NCBI GenBank assembly: GCA_937916085.1
Contig: CALGGO010000034.1
Coordinates: forward strand, 1-64,000
Direction of reading: 5' to 3'
DNA length: 64,000 nt
Origin: an uncultured Prevotellaceae bacterium
GTDB taxonomy: Bacteria; Bacteroidota; Bacteroidia; Bacteroidales; Muribaculaceae
The translations under genes and the position numbers were made by a program. The number at the start of each line of letters is the position of its first letter. The stretch's first letter is position 1. A model generated the notes under the pieces. That model did no database searches and had not been told where the DNA came from. It saw nothing but the letters and a program-made list of their open reading frames with translations. Below are positions 59,017 through 64,000 of this stretch, piece by piece.

Positions 59017-62000
59017 ATGAGTCAAGTACTATCATATAACAACAAGACGACGAAGACTAGCGCGCAGGACTGGATTCCTGTGACGCCCTACGTTGACGAC
59101 GACATTAAGCAGATAAAGGATCCTAACGGTGGTATGAGCGAGAACCCGCGCACCGCAATACCCAGTCCTTTCGCTCAGCTCGACCTGGTGAAGAACGCCT
59201 TTGAGCATCTCGCCGGCAATGCGCGCCTGAGTGGGTCGATGATGGACAAGCGACTGGTGTCGAACGCCCTCGACGTGGCGCAGCTGTTCTTCGACTTCGA
59301 GAACCACAAGGATTACCTCCACATCGTGCGCTGGAACCGTGACGAGCAGCTGGAGCGCCTCAAGAGCGAGCCTGAGCACCGCCTCTATGGCGAGACCCTT
59401 GAGCTTTTCCTCGCCAGCGACACCAAGTATAACTTCAACCTGCTCACCGACTGGTATATCATGCTGTGGAACAGTCAGGTGATAGGCGCCACCTCGCCGT
59501 CGTCGATGACCATCGCCGTACCACGCGAGAGTGAGAGACCCATCAACGCCATCAAGGTGGAGCAAGGCATCTCTCTCTTCGACAGCGACACCCGCGACCT
59601 GTGGCAGCGCGACGACGACTTCATCTACTACATGTTCATGCTCTTCAACGCCTTCCCCACGCTGCGCACCGCCGTGAAGGGCGTGTATGACTACATGCTC
59701 AAGAACAAGAACATCATCATGGAGCAGAAACCCTTGCTCTACAACCGCCTCACACAGGTGATACCCAACCTCGAGGCACTGAGCTATGAGCTGGCGCCAC
59801 GACTGGTGGAGAGGCTCGACCTGGAGTTCGACCCCTTTGTGGGCGACAACGAGGTGACAGTGCTTGGAGCTAGACTCTACCATAAGCGCGCACGCGACAT
59901 ACGCACGGCAGCCGCCAGCAGCGACTTCGTCATCGCCCCCACACGCGAGGTGGGCGACACCCTGCCACTGGTGCTGCGCAACAACTTCAACGGCAGCGTC
60001 GATCACTACATCTACATCGACAAGGAGTGGGACAGCTCCACGCAGGTGTTCACCCACGGCATTCCCGTGGCGAAGCGCAAACTCCCCGACACCAGCATCG
60101 AGTATCCCTTCCTTACCACCGGCGACTTCCTGCAAGACACCCTCATCCGCCTGAGCGGTCCCATCGACAGCGACCACTACTTCGCCGGCAACATCATCAA
60201 CAAGATGATGAACAGCAACAACGGCTACCTACTGCCACTCACCGAGGAGTTCTTCAAATATTTCAACGCCAGCGACGTGACCAAGCAGGTTCATGGCCGC
60301 AATATGCTCGAAATGGAAGAGATGAGCGACGGCTCGGTGAACGTCACCATAAGAGTGCCGCTCAAGAAACGCTTCATAGAGCTCACCCGCAACTACTACC
60401 CCATTGACGACCCATCGTGGCACTTCGACGAGAAGCGTGGCACCGGGCGCATCATCACCAATGTGGTGATGTCGGCAGCCATCTTCCCCTTTGTGCGCAC
60501 CGACTATAAAGACGACTACACCGTGCAGCTGTTCTCGATGATTGACGGCGGCAGCGCGCAATTGTCGTTCTTCAACGACGGCATGACAAATGACAAGCTC
60601 AAGTGCAGCAGCAAGCTGCGCTCGCAGAGCTCTTACACCACCAGCTACTACGACATCGAGGGAGCCTTCGACATGGTGCAGGCATCCATCACCACCCCAT
60701 CGGGGCAGTTCACTGGATATATCGTGCCGCTGTGGAAACCCTACATGGCAAGCAGCAAGGAGCTGATTTTTGCCGTCGATTTCGGTACCACCAACAGCCA
60801 CGTGGAGTGGTCGGTGCGTGGCGAGGACGCCAAGACGCTGGAGTTTGCCCACGGCGAGCATCAGGTGCTCATCGCCTCGCTCTTGAAGCGCGGCACGCTG
60901 CTCTTTGCCGACCAGCTGCAGCGTGTGGAGTTCCTGCCCAGCGACATCGACAACGTGTATGGCTTCCCCCTGCGCAGCGCGCTGGCACGCAACGCCATCA
61001 GCATTGGCGGTCACAAGCTCTTTGGCGACATCAACATCCCGTTCCTCTATGAGCGCCAGTATTTCGACGGCTACGACATCACCACCAACCTCAAGTGGAT
61101 GGGCGACATCACGCTCTCTCGCGAGTTCCTGCGCGAGCTGGTGCTGCTCATCAAGGCCAAGGTGCTGCTCGAGAACGGCGACCTCAACCGCACCAGCATC
61201 GTCTATTTCTTCCCCGTGAGCATGGGCGGCAGCGACCGACGCAAGCTCGACGACACCTGGAATGAGCTGTACCACACCTACTTTGGCGACGACACCAGCA
61301 ACCTCCACGCCTATCCCGAGAGCATCGCGCCAGCCTATTTCTACAAGGGCGACGACGTGAGCGGAGGCAGCTTCGTCTCCATCGACATTGGCGGCGGCAC
61401 TACCGACACGGTGATTTATCAGCCCACCGAAGACCGCCTCGACACCATTCCGGTGGCTATCTCGTCGTTCCGCTTTGCCGGCGACGCCATCTTTGGCGAC
61501 GCCTTCACCGAGCGCGATGCCGACAACAACCCGCTCATCCGCCACTATGGCGAGTACTTCAAGCGCCTCATCTCCAAGAACAGCGACATAGGCTACCTCA
61601 ACAGCATCCTCCAAGACGTGCTCAAGCGCAAGCGTTCGCAAGACGTCAATGCCTTCCTGTTCTCCATCGAGAACGTGGAGCAGCTGCGCACCCTGCGCGA
61701 GGTGGACCGCAACATCTACAGCTACAACATCTTGCTGCGCAACGACCAGCAGCGCAAGCTCATATTCATGTACTTCTATGCCGCCATCATCTACTACATC
61801 GCTCAGTCGATGAAGGCGCGCAACTACGAGATGCCCAAGCAGATATACTTCAGTGGCACAGGCTCCAAGATTCTCAACATCCTGGGAAGCAAAGACCAGG
61901 TGACAGAGTTCACGCAGCTCATCCTCGAGCGCGTGTTTGAGAAGAAATACACCGAGCGCTTCCTCATCAAGATTGAGCAGAAGAGCCCCAAGCAAATCAC

Positions 62001-62448
62001 CTGCCGAGGCGGCATTAAGCTCGAGACCCTGCGCATGGACGGCAATGTGGATGTGCAGCAGCTCACGCCACGCAACGTAAACGCCATGAAGTACTGCTAC
62101 TCGATGCTCGACGAGAAACCGCTCACCATCAAGTCGGTCTATGACATCGATACTCGCAGCAGGCTCATCGACCAGGTGAAGCGCTACAACCAGTTCTTCA
62201 TTGACCTGTGCGACAATGTCACAAAAGACGAGTTTGGCATTGACAACAAGGTGTTCAAGATATTCTGCAACGTGGTCGGCGACGACATCGACAACTACCT
62301 CACCGCAGGCATCAACAGCTACCTCAAGGGGCGTTACCAGGGCGACGAGCACATCGAGGACGTGCCCTTCTTCTACCCCATCATAGGCATCATCCGCCAC
62401 AACCTCCTCAAGAACCTCTGCAACGAGGTGATATCTAGGACAGTATAA
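59017..62448 (+). CDS. Large protein with C-terminal actin/Hsp70-like ATPase
   Basis: An 1143-residue protein from ATG 59017 (an upstream GTG at 58975 is possible but less likely). The N-terminal 580 residues are unassigned. The C-terminal half has the actin/Hsp70 nucleotide fold: phosphate-1 loop AVDFGTTNSHVEW (D588), phosphate-2 SIDIGGGTTD (D790), adenosine motif YFSGTGSKILN (about 944-954). SrfB-like virulence-factor proteins have a similar size and domain, but I cannot confirm that relation. The preceding gene is tubulin-like, and secreted-protein genes follow after 19 bases. Confidence 0.75.
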   Translation: MSQVLSYNNKTTKTSAQDWIPVTPYVDDDIKQIKDPNGGMSENPRTAIPSPFAQLDLVKNAFEHLAGNARLSGSMMDKRLVSNALDVAQLFFDFENHKDYLHIVRWNRDEQLERLKSEPEHRLYGETLELFLASDTKYNFNLLTDWYIMLWNSQVIGATSPSSMTIAVPRESERPINAIKVEQGISLFDSDTRDLWQRDDDFIYYMFMLFNAFPTLRTAVKGVYDYMLKNKNIIMEQKPLLYNRLTQVIPNLEALSYELAPRLVERLDLEFDPFVGDNEVTVLGARLYHKRARDIRTAAASSDFVIAPTREVGDTLPLVLRNNFNGSVDHYIYIDKEWDSSTQVFTHGIPVAKRKLPDTSIEYPFLTTGDFLQDTLIRLSGPIDSDHYFAGNIINKMMNSNNGYLLPLTEEFFKYFNASDVTKQVHGRNMLEMEEMSDGSVNVTIRVPLKKRFIELTRNYYPIDDPSWHFDEKRGTGRIITNVVMSAAIFPFVRTDYKDDYTVQLFSMIDGGSAQLSFFNDGMTNDKLKCSSKLRSQSSYTTSYYDIEGAFDMVQASITTPSGQFTGYIVPLWKPYMASSKELIFAVDFGTTNSHVEWSVRGEDAKTLEFAHGEHQVLIASLLKRGTLLFADQLQRVEFLPSDIDNVYGFPLRSALARNAISIGGHKLFGDINIPFLYERQYFDGYDITTNLKWMGDITLSREFLRELVLLIKAKVLLENGDLNRTSIVYFFPVSMGGSDRRKLDDTWNELYHTYFGDDTSNLHAYPESIAPAYFYKGDDVSGGSFVSIDIGGGTTDTVIYQPTEDRLDTIPVAISSFRFAGDAIFGDAFTERDADNNPLIRHYGEYFKRLISKNSDIGYLNSILQDVLKRKRSQDVNAFLFSIENVEQLRTLREVDRNIYSYNILLRNDQQRKLIFMYFYAAIIYYIAQSMKARNYEMPKQIYFSGTGSKILNILGSKDQVTEFTQLILERVFEKKYTERFLIKIEQKSPKQITCRGGIKLETLRMDGNVDVQQLTPRNVNAMKYCYSMLDEKPLTIKSVYDIDTRSRLIDQVKRYNQFFIDLCDNVTKDEFGIDNKVFKIFCNVVGDDIDNYLTAGINSYLKGRYQGDEHIEDVPFFYPIIGIIRHNLLKNLCNEVISRTV

Positions 62449-62467
62449 ATTAGCAACTTTCTTTTTA

Positions 62468-63565
62468 ATGAAATTTTCTGTCTCATTTTTTTTCCTATCA
62501 ATATCATTTATCTCATCTTCTCAAGTGACACTTAACAAGGCAATAATGTTGCCGATGAATGGCGACAGGGTTGACAGGCAGCGGGTTGAGGCGGTTGAAG
62601 TTGGTGCTCGTGGTCAAGAAGCTATTTGGGACATGAGTCATGCCCTTGTGGTTGAGGACGGGTGCACGATGCGGTTCTTCAACTCTGGCGACAGTGTGGT
62701 AGCTCGAGTGGAGGGGCGGCATCAGTATGTCTATGAGATTAAGGGCGACAGTGTGTTGCTCCGTAGCCAGGAGACAGCATTGTCAAATCTTGCCGATTCT
62801 CTGCCTGCATTGAAGATGGTGTTTCCTTTAACGTTTGGCGACAGTATTTCTTCTCCTATTTATTACCGTGGAAAATATTGTGGAAACAATGCAATTGCCA
62901 CTGCTGGGATTTATTCAATGGTGGTTGATGGAGAAGGGACGCTAATCCTACCTGATGACACGATAAGAAACGTGCTTCGTATTCATGAGAGATTTGATAC
63001 AAAGATGAGTGTGAGTCCTTGGGCAAAAGAAGTAGTCATTAGTGCAGATAATGATTCGTTGATGCGCCACGTTTGCGACACCTACAGCTGGTATAGCAGT
63101 GATTTCCGATACCCATTGGCTCAAATCACAAAAGACAGCTTTTATAATGGAGCAAACATGACGAGAGAAGATGAGACCGCTTATCTTTGTCCTCCTGCGA
63201 CACAGCTCTATGCTCTCGGTGACGTGCGCCAGCAACGACAGATGCAAACACCACAAACCCCGAACAATATTGGTGGATATGGCTATAATAGTTATAGTAA
63301 TCACAACATGAATGACAAGATGCTTGCCGACAAAGCTAATGCTGTGGCAATAAATGTAGCCAAAGGTCATATTGATGTTACAATCCCCACAAATAGCGGC
63401 ATGATTTCCGAGGTAATCCTGAGCGACCTACAGGGTAGGGTATATGGTTCTTCAAAAGGCAAGATTGCGCATTCATTTGATACCTCACGCTTGCCACAAG
63501 GAGCTTATCTTCTTTACGTCAATGACGGAGAGAATGTTAGAACTGAAAGAATTAATGTAAAGTAA
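62468..63565 (+). CDS. Secreted protein with T9SS-type C-terminal tail
   Basis: A 365-residue protein. A signal peptide (about 1-19) precedes a beta-rich body. The last 70 residues (ISEVILSDLQGRVYG...LPQGAYLLYVNDGENVRTERINVK) match the type A C-terminal sorting domain of the type IX secretion system, including the LxGxxxG-like turn and the final Y-x-V...K pattern. It is expected on the cell surface or in the medium. It begins 19 bases after the actin-like gene. The body has no family I recognise. AT-rich composition rises from here to the window end. Confidence 0.8.
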   Translation: MKFSVSFFFLSISFISSSQVTLNKAIMLPMNGDRVDRQRVEAVEVGARGQEAIWDMSHALVVEDGCTMRFFNSGDSVVARVEGRHQYVYEIKGDSVLLRSQETALSNLADSLPALKMVFPLTFGDSISSPIYYRGKYCGNNAIATAGIYSMVVDGEGTLILPDDTIRNVLRIHERFDTKMSVSPWAKEVVISADNDSLMRHVCDTYSWYSSDFRYPLAQITKDSFYNGANMTREDETAYLCPPATQLYALGDVRQQRQMQTPQTPNNIGGYGYNSYSNHNMNDKMLADKANAVAINVAKGHIDVTIPTNSGMISEVILSDLQGRVYGSSKGKIAHSFDTSRLPQGAYLLYVNDGENVRTERINVK

Positions 63566-63582
63566 AAAACAAAGAAAATACA

Positions 63583-64000
63583 ATGAGATTGTTTAACCAT
63601 GTATATTGTTTCTATGTTAGAATTATTATATGTGTGTCATATATTATTATAAATACATGGCCAATTAATGCAAGTTTAATAATACCAGACCATTTACCAA
63701 CACCTAATGCTGCCTCATTAGGTTCATGGGGTGATGTCCCGGTGTCTTTAAGTACTGGAAAACCAAATATATCAATACCACTATATAGTACAACGGTAAA
63801 GGGAGTAGAAATGCCCATCACATTATGCTACGATGCTACAGGTGTAAAACTCAACTCTTTGCCAAGTTGGACTGGCTATAATTGGACCCTTAGTGCTGGT
63901 GGCGTAATCACACGTACCATAAATAGGAATCCTGATGAATATGAATACTCAAAGAACGGTTCTATTGTTAACTTTATTAATTATTTCAAGGGGCATAGTC
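63583..64000 (+). CDS. N-terminal part of RHS-like giant protein (cut by window end)
   Basis: Open reading frame from ATG 63583 to the edge, 139 codons, no stop seen. Translation gives a signal-like hydrophobic N terminus (YFVRIIICVSYIII-like) and then PTPNAASLGSWGDVPVSLST..ISIPLY and LCYDATGVKLNSLPSWTGYNW, the opening typical of Bacteroidota RHS/YD-repeat proteins, which continue for more than 1000 residues and often end in toxin domains. It starts 17 bases after the T9SS-type gene, so cotranscription is likely. The function of the full protein is not visible. Confidence 0.7.
   Translation, partial: MRLFNHVYCFYVRIIICVSYIIINTWPINASLIIPDHLPTPNAASLGSWGDVPVSLSTGKPNISIPLYSTTVKGVEMPITLCYDATGVKLNSLPSWTGYNWTLSAGGVITRTINRNPDEYEYSKNGSIVNFINYFKGHS

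Noticed and set aside
60229..62400. 723-codon open frame on the minus strand, opposite the actin-like gene
   Set aside because: Product of strong GC3 codon bias in the plus-strand gene. No motifs, and the residue content (Val, Leu, Glu, His-rich) is typical of such shadows.

Overview
The window looks like chromosomal DNA of a gut-type member of the Bacteroidales (phylum Bacteroidota), possibly Muribaculaceae or a relative; the family is an inference. The evidence is: many promoters of the Bacteroidota form (TTG or TTTG, 19-22 bases, then TAnnTTTG) and few recognisable Shine-Dalgarno sites; BspA-like leucine-rich-repeat proteins and CotH proteins ending in dockerin-like repeats; a C-terminal tail of the type IX secretion type; and Bacteroidota-style housekeeping genes (eno, mtaB, rimP-nusA-infB, folK, sufE-like, aroQ). 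No rRNA, tRNA, integrase or complete insertion sequence was seen.

Layout. 0-7.7 kb: minus-strand secreted proteins (TPR protein, LRR-dockerin protein, small barrel-like protein, unknown exported protein), a DUF4143-type ATPase with a 33-base tandem repeat in its leader, and a decayed lipoprotein gene; one 55-base sequence lies at base 1 and, inverted, at 7.65 kb. 7.8-14.3 kb: eno, a giant LRR-dockerin protein and divergent mtaB. 14.4-18.4 kb: lipid A-type acyltransferase, an AT-rich restriction-modification pair, and a glycosyltransferase. 18.7-24.1 kb: rimP-nusA-infB and folK. 24.3-30.6 kb (minus): two POT peptide transporters, a SufE-like protein and a PpiD-like chaperone. 30.8-32.9 kb: an isolated two-gene unit with its own promoter and terminator, encoding a small helical protein and a phage-capsid-like protein with a membrane-anchor N terminus. 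33-41 kb: CDF metal transporter, then TolC, MacA-like and MacB-like export genes with a LytS/LytTR two-component system. 41-55 kb: SemiSWEET, tricorn-like protease, an ATPase gene enclosed by perfect 52-base direct repeats, three CotH-dockerin proteins, a small lipoprotein, aroQ and an AraC regulator. 55-64 kb (plus): VWA-like lipoprotein, four-helix membrane protein, tubulin/FtsZ-like protein, very large actin/Hsp70-like ATPase, T9SS-type secreted protein, and the start of an RHS-like giant protein cut by the window edge.

The best candidates for something undescribed are the 55-64 kb cluster, which pairs a tubulin-like and an actin-like protein with an exported VWA lipoprotein and likely secreted products, and the lone membrane-anchored capsid-like protein with its small partner. 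Across the window the gaps between genes also carry short arrays with strict periods: six arrays of the palindrome TCTAGA every 9 bases, and many arrays of different 7-base words. All family assignments come from reading motifs, not from database searches.
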